The notes beneath the pieces were generated by a model that made no database searches, had not been told where the DNA came from, and saw nothing but the letters and a program-made list of their open reading frames with translations. The position numbers and the translations under genes were made by a program. Positions 25,534-36,242 of a stretch of 64,000 nucleotides of DNA are shown piece by piece; the first letter of the stretch is position 1, and each line of letters opens with the position of its first letter. This stretch comes from Pseudomonadota bacterium (GTDB lineage Bacteria > Pseudomonadota > Alphaproteobacteria > Rhodospirillales > Magnetospirillaceae): positions 1-64,000 of the forward strand of contig JAJXWP010000007.1 of assembly GCA_021781575.1 (NCBI GenBank), given 5' to 3'.

Positions 25534-26002
25534 GATCCGCTTTACCCTGAACGGCGTCGCACGACAGGTCAGCGTGCCGGTCACGATGACCGCCCTGGCG
25601 ATGCTGCGCGATGTGCTGCATCTGACCGGCACCAAATACGGCTGCGGCGAGGGGGAATGCGGCGCCTGCACCATCCTGGTGGATGGCCGGTCGGTGAACT
25701 CCTGCGTCATGTTCGCCGTTGACTGCGACGGCCGTCAGGTGACGACCATCGAAGGCATCGCGGCCGACGCACAGTGGCAGCCGCTGCGCGAGTCTCTGGT
25801 CGAGCACGGCGGCGTCCAATGCGGCTTCTGTACCCCCGGCATGGTGGTGCAGGCCAGTCACGTGCTGAGCCGTGATCCGCATGCCGACCGGCAGGCCATC
25901 AAGCGCGGCCTCGAGGGCAATCTGTGCCGCTGTACCGGCTACAAGAAGATCGTCGACGCGGTGGTCGCCGTGGCCGACGCCGGCGGGAAGGTGGCGCCAT
26001 GA
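25517..26002 (+). CDS. Molybdenum hydroxylase, 2x[2Fe-2S] small subunit
   Basis: A 161-residue CoxS-type subunit. The plant-ferredoxin-like cluster is bound by CGEGECGAC and a later Cys, and the second by CGFC and CRC ([12 protein letters not shown]). It relays electrons from the molybdenum centre to the FAD subunit. Overlaps both neighbours, so the three subunits are translationally coupled. Confidence 0.92.
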   Translation: MSLLREIRFTLNGVARQVSVPVTMTALAMLRDVLHLTGTKYGCGEGECGACTILVDGRSVNSCVMFAVDCDGRQVTTIEGIAADAQWQPLRESLVEHGGVQCGFCTPGMVVQASHVLSRDPHADRQAIKRGLEGNLCRCTGYKKIVDAVVAVADAGGKVAP

Positions 26003-28305
26003 GTCCGGTCACGGTGGCCAGGCAGTCACTCATCGGCAGGCGGATTCCCAAGCTGGATGCGCCGGAAAAGGCCAGCGGCCAGACGCGCTACATCCAGGAC
26101 ATCGACCTGCCCGGCCAGCTTCATGCGAAGATCCTGCGTTCGTCGCGCCTGCATGCGCGCATCCTGTCGATCGACACGGCCAAGGCGGCGGCGCTGCCGG
26201 GCGTCCATTGCGTGATCACCGCGGCGGATGTTCCCGAACAGCGCCCGATCGGCGTCAACAAGGACCAGCTTCCGCTGAAGACCGACCGGGTCCGCAGCTA
26301 TCGCGATGAAATCGCCGCCGTCGCCGCCGAGAGTCCGGAGATCGCCGAGGCCGCCCTGGGGCTGATCGAGGTCACCTACGAAGATTTGCCGCCGCTGGTC
26401 GATCCCCGCCTGTCAAAGCAGCCGGGCGCCCCGATCCTCCATGACCGCGCCGCCGACAATGTGGCGATGACCTTTACCTATCAGAACGGCGACGTGGCGG
26501 AGGGAGAAGCCGAATCGGACTTCGTCGTCGAAGACGAGTTCTCCCTGCATTACGTGACTCATTGCTGCATGGGCGTGTCGGGCGTCATCGCCGAGTTCGA
26601 GCCATCGGGCAACCTGACGCTTTACTCGAACACCCAGGTGCCGTTCCTGCACAAGCGCGAGTTCGCCGAGTTGCTGGGCATCGATCCCGGCCGTATCCGC
26701 ATCATCCAGCCGCCGATCGGCGGAGGCTTCGGCAGCAAGCTGGATATCTATCCGTTCGAGCCGATTTGCATCTTCCTCGCCAAAAAGACCGGCCGGCCGG
26801 TCAAGCTGGTGTTCAGCCGCGAAGAAGAGTTCCTGGCGTCGCCCACCCGCCAGCCGGTGATCCTGAGGTTGCGTTCGGGCGCCAGGAAGGACGGGACATT
26901 GACCTTCCGCACCGTCCGCACGCTGCACGACAACGGGGCCTATACTTCGTGGGGCGCTACGACGCCGTTCGTCATGATGCAGACCTTCTCCTCGCTCTAC
27001 CGGGTGCCCCACTGCGACTATTTCACCGAGGCGGTTTACACCAACAACCCTTACGCCGGGTCGTTCCGCGGCTACGGCAATCTGCAGGCGACCTTTGCGG
27101 TGGAGCAGCATATGGACAAGCTGGCCGCCCTGGTCGGCATGGACCCGCTGGACTTCCGCCTGAAGAACGCCCAGGAGCCGGGCGAGGTGACGCCGCAGGG
27201 CATGCATTTCAAGAGCTGCGGCTTCAAGGACTGTTTGACCATCGCCGCCCGGCGCAGTGATTACGCCGACAAGCGCCGGCAATACGAGGCCGAACGCCGA
27301 CAGCCGGGAACGGTCAAGCGCGGCATCGGCATCGCGTCGATGCTGCATGTGGGGGGCGGCGCCAAGATCTACCCGTCCGACGGCTGCGGCACCATTCTCA
27401 AGCTCGATGATTTCGCTCATGTCACGCTGATCACCGGCGCTTCGGAGATCGGCCAGGGGTCGGAGACGGTCCTCGCCCAGTTGGTCTGCGAAGAGCTGGG
27501 CGTGCCCCTTGATGCGGTGACGGTGGTCAACAACGATACCGACATTACCCCCTGGGATGTCGGCGTCCATGCCAGCCGAACCACCTTCATCGCCGGCAAC
27601 TCGGCCATCGGGGCGGCCCGCAAGGCTCGCGAGAAGATCCTCCTGGCGGCCGCCAAGGTGACCAATCTGGCGGCCGAGCAACTTGATCTGCGCCAGGGCG
27701 CGATCGTGCGGTCCGAAGACGGCCAGCTGCTCATGCCGCTGGCCAAGATGCTGCGATCGCTGCATTTCTCCGACAAGGCCGAGCTGGTCATCACCTCCCA
27801 CTACTACGAGCCGCCGAGCCAGCACCAGGACAAGGAGTTCAAGGGCGACGTCTCCGCCGCCTATGCCTGGGCGACCCAGGTCGTCGAACTGGAGGTGGAT
27901 ACGGCCACCGGGATCGTGCGTCTGGACAAAGTCACGGCGGCCCACGACGTCGGCCGCGTCCTTAACCGCCTGGGGATCGAAGGGCAGATCGAGGGCGGCA
28001 TCGTCATGGGGCAGGGCTATGCGCTTACCGAAGACCTGCTGGTCGAGGAGGGCGTCTGCCGCAACCCGAACTTCCGCGATTACAAGCTGGTCACCGCGCC
28101 GGAAATTCCCGAGATGGACATTTCCTTCGTCGAGACTCAGGACGGCGAGGGCCCGCAAGGGGCCAAGGGGGTTGGCGAGGCGCCGGCCATCTGCATGGCC
28201 GCGGCGGTGGCCAACGCCATCGAGAATGCCACCGGGGTGCGGATCACTTCGCTGCCCTTCACCCCCGAGCGCGTCTACCGCGCCCTCCGCGCGATCGAGG
28301 ACTGA
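25999..28305 (+). CDS. Molybdenum hydroxylase, molybdopterin large subunit (candidate indoleacetate hydroxylase)
   Basis: A 768-residue xanthine dehydrogenase-family subunit. [10 protein letters not shown] and AGSFRGYGN bind the molybdopterin cytosine dinucleotide region; [11 protein letters not shown] carries the catalytic glutamate (Glu in GVGEA). These enzymes hydroxylate N-heteroaromatic carbons next to nitrogen using water, needing no oxygen. No XdhC-type maturation gene is in the window. The ATG at 25999 overlaps the S-subunit stop; upstream in-frame codons lie inside that gene. Substrate assignment rests on the neighbours (ring opener, mutase, CoA transferase), not on active-site residues. 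Confidence 0.87.
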   Translation: MSPVTVARQSLIGRRIPKLDAPEKASGQTRYIQDIDLPGQLHAKILRSSRLHARILSIDTAKAAALPGVHCVITAADVPEQRPIGVNKDQLPLKTDRVRSYRDEIAAVAAESPEIAEAALGLIEVTYEDLPPLVDPRLSKQPGAPILHDRAADNVAMTFTYQNGDVAEGEAESDFVVEDEFSLHYVTHCCMGVSGVIAEFEPSGNLTLYSNTQVPFLHKREFAELLGIDPGRIRIIQPPIGGGFGSKLDIYPFEPICIFLAKKTGRPVKLVFSREEEFLASPTRQPVILRLRSGARKDGTLTFRTVRTLHDNGAYTSWGATTPFVMMQTFSSLYRVPHCDYFTEAVYTNNPYAGSFRGYGNLQATFAVEQHMDKLAALVGMDPLDFRLKNAQEPGEVTPQGMHFKSCGFKDCLTIAARRSDYADKRRQYEAERRQPGTVKRGIGIASMLHVGGGAKIYPSDGCGTILKLDDFAHVTLITGASEIGQGSETVLAQLVCEELGVPLDAVTVVNNDTDITPWDVGVHASRTTFIAGNSAIGAARKAREKILLAAAKVTNLAAEQLDLRQGAIVRSEDGQLLMPLAKMLRSLHFSDKAELVITSHYYEPPSQHQDKEFKGDVSAAYAWATQVVELEVDTATGIVRLDKVTAAHDVGRVLNRLGIEGQIEGGIVMGQGYALTEDLLVEEGVCRNPNFRDYKLVTAPEIPEMDISFVETQDGEGPQGAKGVGEAPAICMAAAVANAIENATGVRITSLPFTPERVYRALRAIED

Positions 28306-28310
28306 AGCGC

Positions 28311-29534
28311 ATGGCGAGGCAGCGCATCGCCCTGTCGCTGGAGCAGGCCCTTTCCCTGCCCTATGCGACCCTGCGGCTGGTCCACCGGGGGTGGCGCGTC
28401 ATCCGAATCGAGGCGACGCCGACGGGCGACATGCTGCCGGGCGATCCCAACCGCTACATCGGTTCGAAAGTCGCCGACGATGACCGCCGTTCCTATTTCG
28501 TCGCCCCCAATGTGGGCAAGCAGTCCATCGCGCTCAATCTCAAGGATTCGAAGGGCCGGCAGGCATTGCACAGGATCATCGGCGAGCTTGGGGCGGATGT
28601 CTTCTGCTGTAACACATTGCCGGGACGTTACCGGGCCATGGGTATCGACTACGCTACCTTGAGCGCGGTGAAACCCGACCTGATCTGGGCCGGTATCTCG
28701 GCGCTGGGGCCCGATTACCCCAATGTCCCGGGATATGATCCCATTCTTCAGGCGATGGCCGGCTATATGGAACTGACCGGCGATGCCGGGGGGCCGCCCA
28801 TGCTGTCGGGCGTGCCGGTGATCGATCTGAAGGCCGGAGACGAGGTCTATGCGGCCATCGGCATGGCCTTGGCCGATCGGGCGGAGACCGGTCGCGGCAG
28901 CGAGATTCACGTCTCCATGCTGCAGGCGGCGGCGTCCTGGCTGATCACCACCCTGCCGTTGCTCGATTTCGGCTGTGATCGGTCGGAGATCACCCGGGTG
29001 GGCAACGAACATCGCAAATTCATTCCGACCAACGCCTATCCGACGGCGGACGGCTTCATCTTCGTTGCCATCGGCAACGACGTGCAGTGGCGGCGCCTGA
29101 CCGAGCTGGCGCCCTTTCAGGCGATTGCCGGCGAGGGGCGCAAGACCAACGACGGACGCCACCGCGAGCGGGCGGCCATCCACGCCGACATCGCCGCGGC
29201 GACCCGCCGGATGACCACGGCCGAGGCGGCCGGGGCTTTCGCCGCGGCGACCATTCCCCATGCGCCGATTCATACTATTCCCCAGGTGGCGGCGATGGAC
29301 GCCCTGCAGGGCAAGTTCACCCGGACCAGCCTTCCCGACGGGCGCTTCGTCCGCCTGCAGCCCAAGGCGGTCGACGAGCCGGGGACAGCCAGCGATTTCG
29401 CCTTCGCCCCGAAATACGGGGAGCATACCGCCGACGTGCTTGCCGAAGCGGGATATTCCGCGGCGGAGCGGGCGGCCTTGGCCGAAGCCGGAGTGATCCC
29501 GGCGGCACCGATGGTTTCAAATATGGGAGTCTGA
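28311..29534 (+). CDS. Family III CoA transferase
   Basis: A 407-residue CaiB/BaiF-type CoA transferase. Asp172 in [12 protein letters not shown] is the expected acyl-anhydride-forming aspartate. The Aromatoleum indoleacetate cluster encodes a family III transferase (IaaL) acting on phenylsuccinyl-/benzylmalonyl-type CoA esters, and this gene occupies the corresponding niche: it would place CoA on the correct carboxyl of (2-aminophenyl)succinate before the mutase step. It lies 5 bp after the Mo subunit and 1 bp before the SDR. Confidence 0.83.
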   Translation: MARQRIALSLEQALSLPYATLRLVHRGWRVIRIEATPTGDMLPGDPNRYIGSKVADDDRRSYFVAPNVGKQSIALNLKDSKGRQALHRIIGELGADVFCCNTLPGRYRAMGIDYATLSAVKPDLIWAGISALGPDYPNVPGYDPILQAMAGYMELTGDAGGPPMLSGVPVIDLKAGDEVYAAIGMALADRAETGRGSEIHVSMLQAAASWLITTLPLLDFGCDRSEITRVGNEHRKFIPTNAYPTADGFIFVAIGNDVQWRRLTELAPFQAIAGEGRKTNDGRHRERAAIHADIAAATRRMTTAEAAGAFAAATIPHAPIHTIPQVAAMDALQGKFTRTSLPDGRFVRLQPKAVDEPGTASDFAFAPKYGEHTADVLAEAGYSAAERAALAEAGVIPAAPMVSNMGV

Positions 29535-29535
29535 C

Positions 29536-30363
29536 ATGAGGAAACTGGACGGGAAGGTGGCGATCGTCAGCGGATCGGGCCGCGGCATCGGCCAGGCCAT
29601 CGCCATCAAGCTGGCGGCCGAGGGAGCCAGGGTGGTGGTCAACGATCTGGACGAGGGCGCGGCCGGCGAGACCGCCGCGCGGATCCGCCGCGCAGGCGGC
29701 GAGGTCGCCACCTGTATCGGCGACGTCACCGCGAAGGATTTCGGCGACCGCTTCGTGGCCACCTCCCTCGAGGCGTTCCATGGGCTCGACATCATCGTCA
29801 ATTGCGCCGGCTACAGCTGGGATTCGGTCGTGCAGAAGATGTCGGACGAACAGTGGTACGCGATGATGGACGTGCATGCGACGGCCCCATTCCGCATTCT
29901 GCGCGCCGCCTCCGAGCATATTCGCGCGGCGGCCAAGCGCGAAAAGGATGAAGGGCAGATGGTCATGCGCAAGGTGGTCAATATCTGCTCCATCGCCGGT
30001 CTCTACGGCAATGCCGGGCAACTCGGCTATGCGGCGGGGAAAGCGGCGATCATCGGCATGACGAAGACCCTGGCCAAGGAATGGGGGCGCTACAACGTCA
30101 ACGTCAACGCGGTGGCCTTCGGCTACATCAAGACCCGCATGACGCAGCCCATCGGCTCGGGCGACGAGGTTGCCCATATCGGCGAGCGCGAGGTGCGCAT
30201 GGGTGTCCAGCCGGAAATGCTCGACGCCATGACCCGGATGATTCCCCTTGGTCGCGGCGGGACGCCCGAGGAGGCGGCGGGTGCCGCCTATCTCTTCTGC
30301 AGCCCGGAATCCGATTACATCAGTGGCGAAGTGCTGCTGGCCAGCGGAGGTTTCGTCATGTGA
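29536..30363 (+). CDS. Short-chain dehydrogenase/reductase (3-hydroxyacyl-CoA dehydrogenase candidate)
   Basis: A 275-residue classical SDR: GSGRGIG for NAD(P), NCAG, catalytic Ser in NICSIAG and YAAGK. An Asp after the second strand (VVNDLDE) suggests NAD rather than NADP. In the pathway it would oxidise 3-hydroxy-3-(2-aminophenyl)propionyl-CoA to the 3-oxoacyl-CoA cut by the thiolase. Part of the long operon; 53 bp separate it from the binding-protein gene. Confidence 0.82.
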   Translation: MRKLDGKVAIVSGSGRGIGQAIAIKLAAEGARVVVNDLDEGAAGETAARIRRAGGEVATCIGDVTAKDFGDRFVATSLEAFHGLDIIVNCAGYSWDSVVQKMSDEQWYAMMDVHATAPFRILRAASEHIRAAAKREKDEGQMVMRKVVNICSIAGLYGNAGQLGYAAGKAAIIGMTKTLAKEWGRYNVNVNAVAFGYIKTRMTQPIGSGDEVAHIGEREVRMGVQPEMLDAMTRMIPLGRGGTPEEAAGAAYLFCSPESDYISGEVLLASGGFVM

Positions 30364-30416
30364 GGCAAAACAATCCAGGAAGCCGCGAATAAGGCTCCGG
30401 AACAAGGGAGGGTGCG

Positions 30417-31574
30417 ATGTTCAGCTTCAGTTTCAGACGTGCCATGGCGGTCTTCGTGGCGGCTCTTACCCTGCATGTCGGCGGCGCCGCTGCCGCCGAG
30501 CCGATCCGTATCGGTGCCATTCTTTCGGTCAGCGGCCCCGGTTCGCTGCTGGGCGACCCCGAGGCCAAGGTGCTCAAGCGCTATGTCAAGCGGATCAACG
30601 GCGAGGGCGGTGTTCTCGGCCGCAAGGTGGAGTTGATCGTCTATGACGACGAAAGCAAGGCGGCGAATTCAGCGGCCTTCGCCAAACGCTTGATATTCAA
30701 CGACAAGGTTGACGTCATCCTGGGGCCGTCGCTGACCGGCAACACCATGGCGGTGGTTCCCGAGGTGCAGGAAGCCAAAGTGCCGATGATCTCCCTTGCC
30801 GGCGGCGGGGTCATCGTCGAGCCGGTGAAGCGCTGGGTATTCAAGACGCCACACACCGACAAGATGGCCACCGAACAGGTGTTCAACGACATGAAGCGAA
30901 GGGGCATCAGGCAGATTGCCCTGATCTACGGGACCGACGGCTATGGGCTCTCGGCCAGCAAGGCGACAAAGGAACTGGCCTCCACCATGGGAATGACCAT
31001 CGCCGCCGATGAGACCTATGTCCCGAACGACGTCGACATGACGACGCAATTGGCCAAGATCAAAGCAAACCCCAAGGTTCAGGCGGTATTCAATCTGGGC
31101 TTCGGGCGGGCCGCAGCCATCGTGACCAAGGATTACCGCGAGCTAGGGATAACCCTTCCCTTCTACGAATCGCATGGCGTCAACTCGCGGTCCTATATCG
31201 ATCTGGCCGGCGTCGATGCGACCGAGGGAGTTCGTCTTCCGGGCTCGGCATTGCTGGTCGCCGATGCCGTGCCTGCCGACGACCCTCAGAAGGCGACGAT
31301 CATGGCGTTCAAGAAGGATTTCGAAACGGCCTTCAAGACCGAGGTTTCGACCTATGGCGGCTATGCCTATGATGCTTTGCAGATCACCCTGGCGGCGATC
31401 CAGCGGGCCGGCAGCACCGACAAGGAGAAGGTGCGCGATGAAATCGAGAAGACCTCGGGCTATATCGGCACCACCGGTATCGTCCATATGAGTCCCGAGG
31501 ATCACCTGGGCCTGGATCAGGCGGCTCTCCGCATGGTCGAAATCCGCAAGGGCCAATGGAAACTCGTCAACTGA
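30417..31574 (+). CDS. Periplasmic ABC-type substrate-binding protein (branched-chain amino acid/aromatic acid type)
   Basis: A 385-residue LivJ-like type I binding protein with an N-terminal signal peptide ending near HVGGAAAAEP, and the PIRIGAILSVSGPGSLLG start of the mature domain. LivJ relatives in catabolic clusters bind aromatic acids for uptake; here indoleacetate or a related aryl acid is likely. No ABC permease or ATPase gene is in the window, so the transporter must be elsewhere or the protein acts as a sensor subunit. AAGGGAGGGTGCG precedes the ATG. Its end overlaps the NnrS start by 19 bp. Confidence 0.85.
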   Translation: MFSFSFRRAMAVFVAALTLHVGGAAAAEPIRIGAILSVSGPGSLLGDPEAKVLKRYVKRINGEGGVLGRKVELIVYDDESKAANSAAFAKRLIFNDKVDVILGPSLTGNTMAVVPEVQEAKVPMISLAGGGVIVEPVKRWVFKTPHTDKMATEQVFNDMKRRGIRQIALIYGTDGYGLSASKATKELASTMGMTIAADETYVPNDVDMTTQLAKIKANPKVQAVFNLGFGRAAAIVTKDYRELGITLPFYESHGVNSRSYIDLAGVDATEGVRLPGSALLVADAVPADDPQKATIMAFKKDFETAFKTEVSTYGGYAYDALQITLAAIQRAGSTDKEKVRDEIEKTSGYIGTTGIVHMSPEDHLGLDQAALRMVEIRKGQWKLVN

Positions 31575-32818
31575 CCTGGGCCGCACCGGTGGCGGGGGAT
31601 GGCGCAGCTGCCATCCCGCCGCTGCTGTGCAGCGGCTTTCGGCCGTTCTACCTGACCGGGCCGCTGTTCGGCATGCTCGCCATGGGTCTGTGGCTGTGGG
31701 GCTTCGAGGGTGGGACGGCGGCTTTGCCGGCCCTGTTCCACTCGCCCGAGTGGCACGGCCACGAAATGATCTTCGGCTTTGCCGGGGCGATCTGCGGCGG
31801 CTTCATTCTGACCGCCTTGCCCAGTTGGGTTGGAACCCCGGCGGTGGTCGGCCGTCCGCTCGCTTGCCTGGTGGCCGCCTGGGGGGTGGGGCGGATCGCC
31901 GTGCTGTGCGCACCGATGTTGCCGCCGTTGGTCGTCGCCTGCGCCGACGTGATCTATTTTCCGTTGCTGGTGCTGGCGGTCATGCCCTGCATCAGGGCGC
32001 GGCGCAACCGGTCCTTTCGGCTGGTTCTGCCCATTCTCGGCCTGTTCGTGGCCGGTAACCTGCTGTTTCATTGGGGGTGGGTCGGTGGCGCGCCGGGGCT
32101 GCAGCGGCAGGGCCTGCTGCTGGGCTTCTACGGGTTGGTGGCGCTCTACTGCCTGTTCGCCGGGCATCTCACCCCGATCTTCACCGAGACCTGGCTGCGG
32201 GAGCATGGATCCGAGCTGACATTGCGTCGGCGGCCGGTGGTCGAGGCTCTCGCCATGCTGAGCGTAATGATGCTGGCGGGGCTCGACATCAGCGGTGCCC
32301 CGGCGCCTCTCGTCTCCGGGGCCGCCGCTTCGGCCGCCGCTTTCCACGCTCTGCGCATGGCCGCTTGGCGGAGCAGCCGCATCGTACGATCGCCGCTGCT
32401 GCTGCCCATGCACCTGGGATACGCCTGCCTGATCGGGTCCTTCGCCCTGCAAGCGGCGGCCGCCTGGACCGGCACGGGCAGCGCGGTGGCCGTTCACGCG
32501 TTCACCATCGGCGCCTGGGGTCTGACGAAGTTCAGCTTGTTGATCCGGGTGTCGCTCAAACACACCGGACGGCCTCTGCGCGTCCCGCCGGTGCTGGTGG
32601 TGGGGCTGGTTTGGCTCGCTTTGGCCGCCCTCGGCCGGGTTGCCGCCGGGCTGGGCTTATGGCCCGAACAGCTGCTGCGCGCTGCGGTAGTGCTGTGGCT
32701 GGTGCCCATGGCATTGTATTTGTTGGTTTTCGGACTGATCCTCGCCCGTCCGAGCCGTCCTTCGACAAAGGAGACTCACCATGGAAATCGTCAATCCGCC
32801 CGGCTGGGTGCGCCCTAA
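31556..32818 (+). CDS. nnrS: NnrS-family haem/copper membrane protein
   Basis: A 420-residue polytopic membrane protein with about twelve hydrophobic segments. The N-terminal SGFRPFYLTGPLFGML and WHGHEMIFGF (paired histidines) and the later LTALPSW are NnrS hallmarks. NnrS proteins are linked to nitric oxide stress and denitrification in proteobacteria. Its presence at the end of a catabolic operon hints at growth on the aromatic substrate with nitrate. The start overlaps the binding-protein gene, and its C terminus overlaps the RidA-like gene by 38 bp; the terminal residues after RPSRPS may be low-constraint. Confidence 0.78.
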   Translation: METRQLTWAAPVAGDGAAAIPPLLCSGFRPFYLTGPLFGMLAMGLWLWGFEGGTAALPALFHSPEWHGHEMIFGFAGAICGGFILTALPSWVGTPAVVGRPLACLVAAWGVGRIAVLCAPMLPPLVVACADVIYFPLLVLAVMPCIRARRNRSFRLVLPILGLFVAGNLLFHWGWVGGAPGLQRQGLLLGFYGLVALYCLFAGHLTPIFTETWLREHGSELTLRRRPVVEALAMLSVMMLAGLDISGAPAPLVSGAAASAAAFHALRMAAWRSSRIVRSPLLLPMHLGYACLIGSFALQAAAAWTGTGSAVAVHAFTIGAWGLTKFSLLIRVSLKHTGRPLRVPPVLVVGLVWLALAALGRVAAGLGLWPEQLLRAAVVLWLVPMALYLLVFGLILARPSRPSTKETHHGNRQSARLGAP

Positions 32819-33173
32819 GGGCTATAGCAACGGTATCATCGCATCGGGCCGGATGGTCTTTCTTGCCGGCCTGGTGGGCTGGAATGAACAGGAACAATTC
32901 GAGGCACAAGACTTCGTCGGCCAGGCGCGTCAGGTATTCCGGAACATCGTCGCGGTGCTCAAGGCGGCCGATGCCCGCCCCGAGCATCTGGTGCGCATGA
33001 CCTGGTATATTACCGACAAGGACGAATATTTGCGCTGCGGGGCGGAACTGGGCGCCGCCTATCGCGAGGTAATCGGCCGCCATTACCCGGTGATGGCGGT
33101 GGTGGTGGTCAAGGGCCTGATCGAGGCCGGAGCCAAACTGGAAATCGAGGCGACGGCGGTCGTCCCGACCTAA
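32781..33173 (+). CDS. RidA/YjgF-family protein
   Basis: A 130-residue YjgF-fold protein ending KLEIEATAVVPT. The archetypal RidA arginine that binds the substrate carboxylate is not evident in the VVVVKGLIEAG segment, so it may belong to an Rid subfamily without classical imine deaminase activity. A near-perfect AAAGGAGA precedes the ATG inside the NnrS gene. Since the 2-aminobenzoyl-CoA route makes an enamine, a role in hydrolysing or protecting that intermediate is an attractive inference. Confidence 0.8.
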   Translation: MEIVNPPGWVRPKGYSNGIIASGRMVFLAGLVGWNEQEQFEAQDFVGQARQVFRNIVAVLKAADARPEHLVRMTWYITDKDEYLRCGAELGAAYREVIGRHYPVMAVVVVKGLIEAGAKLEIEATAVVPT

Positions 33174-33181
33174 TACCGAGC

Positions 33182-33207
33182 TGCGGTGATCGGAACCGAT
33201 CGCCGCA
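33182..33207. terminator. Hairpin between convergent genes, possible terminator
   Basis: TGCGGTGATCGG and CCGATCGCCGCA form a 12-bp stem (one G-T pair) around AA, 8 bp after the RidA-like stop and before the convergent PadR gene end. No T-tract follows, so intrinsic termination is uncertain. Confidence 0.4.
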
Positions 33208-33277
33208 CCCTCGCCGGGGCGGTGTATAAGGCGTTATCGGGCGGAGTACCGTTCTCGCCTGACCGATCAGCCGACTC

Positions 33278-33874
33278 TTACTTCCCGTCTTGCTTGGTCG
33301 AGGAAGCGCCTGGCTTCGTTGCCTCGCCGAATATTTCCGTGGCGGGGCTGCGCAAGGTGGCCAAGGCTTCCTCGCTCCACGCGATATAGGTCTCTTCCAA
33401 AGCGATGCCGCATCGCAGGATGAGATATCGGATCACATCCTCGCGGGCCAATTTCGGTCTTGAGAAATCCCGGGCCTCGATGGCCCGATAATCCGCCAGC
33501 AGGTCGCGGTGGAGGGCCAGTCGCCGCTCCAGCTCGTCTTCCACGCCCGATGGCCCGATGATCGCGTCAGCACGCAGTTTCACCATCAGGTCCTCGCGCG
33601 GCTCCATCGGATGCGAAGGTTCCGACACCCATTCCCTGAGGGCCTGCCTTCCCGCCTCCAGCACATGATAGACCTTCTTGCGCGAGCGGCGGTCAGGGCC
33701 TTCGCTGGTAACGGCGATCCACCCCTTCGCTTCCATGCGGCCCAGTTCCCGGTAGATCTGCTGGTGCGTCGCCTTCCAGAAATAGCCGATGGAACGCTCG
33801 AAACGCCGGGCCAGTTCGTAGCCGGAGGAGGCTTTTTCCAGCAGCGAGGTCAACAGGGCATGGGGGAGGGACAT
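33278..33874 (-). CDS. PadR-family transcriptional regulator
   Basis: A 198-residue PadR protein: N-terminal winged helix (LPHALLTSLLEKASSGYELARRF, ATHQQIYRELGRMEAKGWI), wing RRSRKKVYHV, then the Vir-type C-terminal helical domain (SHPMEPREDLMVKL). PadR regulators repress phenolic or fatty acid stress genes. It is divergent from the dienoyl-CoA reductase, and two identical-core palindromes (33909-33922, 33949-33962) lie between them, so it likely represses that gene and itself. Confidence 0.88.
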   Translation of the reverse strand: MSLPHALLTSLLEKASSGYELARRFERSIGYFWKATHQQIYRELGRMEAKGWIAVTSEGPDRRSRKKVYHVLEAGRQALREWVSEPSHPMEPREDLMVKLRADAIIGPSGVEDELERRLALHRDLLADYRAIEARDFSRPKLAREDVIRYLILRCGIALEETYIAWSEEALATLRSPATEIFGEATKPGASSTKQDGK

Positions 33875-33908
33875 GGGGACTCCGGGGGCATGGGTGGGTC
33901 AGGCATTA

Positions 33909-33962
33909 TGCAACCAGTTGCAATACGGTCAAGCCGATGCTAGAGATATGCAACTGGTTGCA
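33909..33962. promoter_or_regulatory. Two PadR operator candidates
   Basis: TGCAACCAGTTGCA (33909-33922) and TGCAACTGGTTGCA (33949-33962) are 6+2+6 perfect palindromes differing only in the central pair. Flanks are also shared (A before, AT after). Centres are 40 bp apart, about four helical turns, in the divergent promoter of the PadR and dienoyl-CoA reductase genes. Confidence 0.6.
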
Positions 33963-33966
33963 ATGA

Positions 33967-36018
<2,052 letters not shown>

Positions 36019-36124
36019 GGGCGAGGAAAATGCCGCTGATGCAAGGACACAGGTCTGTCGCTGGGAGTTGATCGCCGCAAGACACCTTCATCGATCGCCG
36101 CCCTGTCACTCAGTTGGCCCTAGG

Positions 36125-36242
36125 GGTCTGCCCCAGACGCTTGGTTCGCAAGCGCCTGGATCAGGCGGCCCACCAACTTATTGAATTGTGGTGAGAATCT
36201 GACGGATGGTGTGGGGACCATCCGTCAGATTTTCACCACTAG
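36125..36242. repeat. 118-bp structured repeat, copy B
   Basis: Direct-orientation copy of 6444-6561, the same length with no gaps. The right part (36188-36239) is a near-perfect hairpin: two 23-nt arms with 22 Watson-Crick pairs and one G-T pair around a 6-nt loop. Relative to copy A the stem shows a compensatory A-T to T-A swap. An inner left hairpin (CGCTTG, CAAGCG) is also present. It overlaps the 3' end of the hemerythrin-receptor gene. Confidence 0.82.

Noticed and set aside
36188-36239. Repeat hairpin as an ordinary intrinsic terminator
   Set aside because: The stem is strong, but no T-tract follows on either strand, and the same structure in copy A lies upstream of an operon rather than after one.
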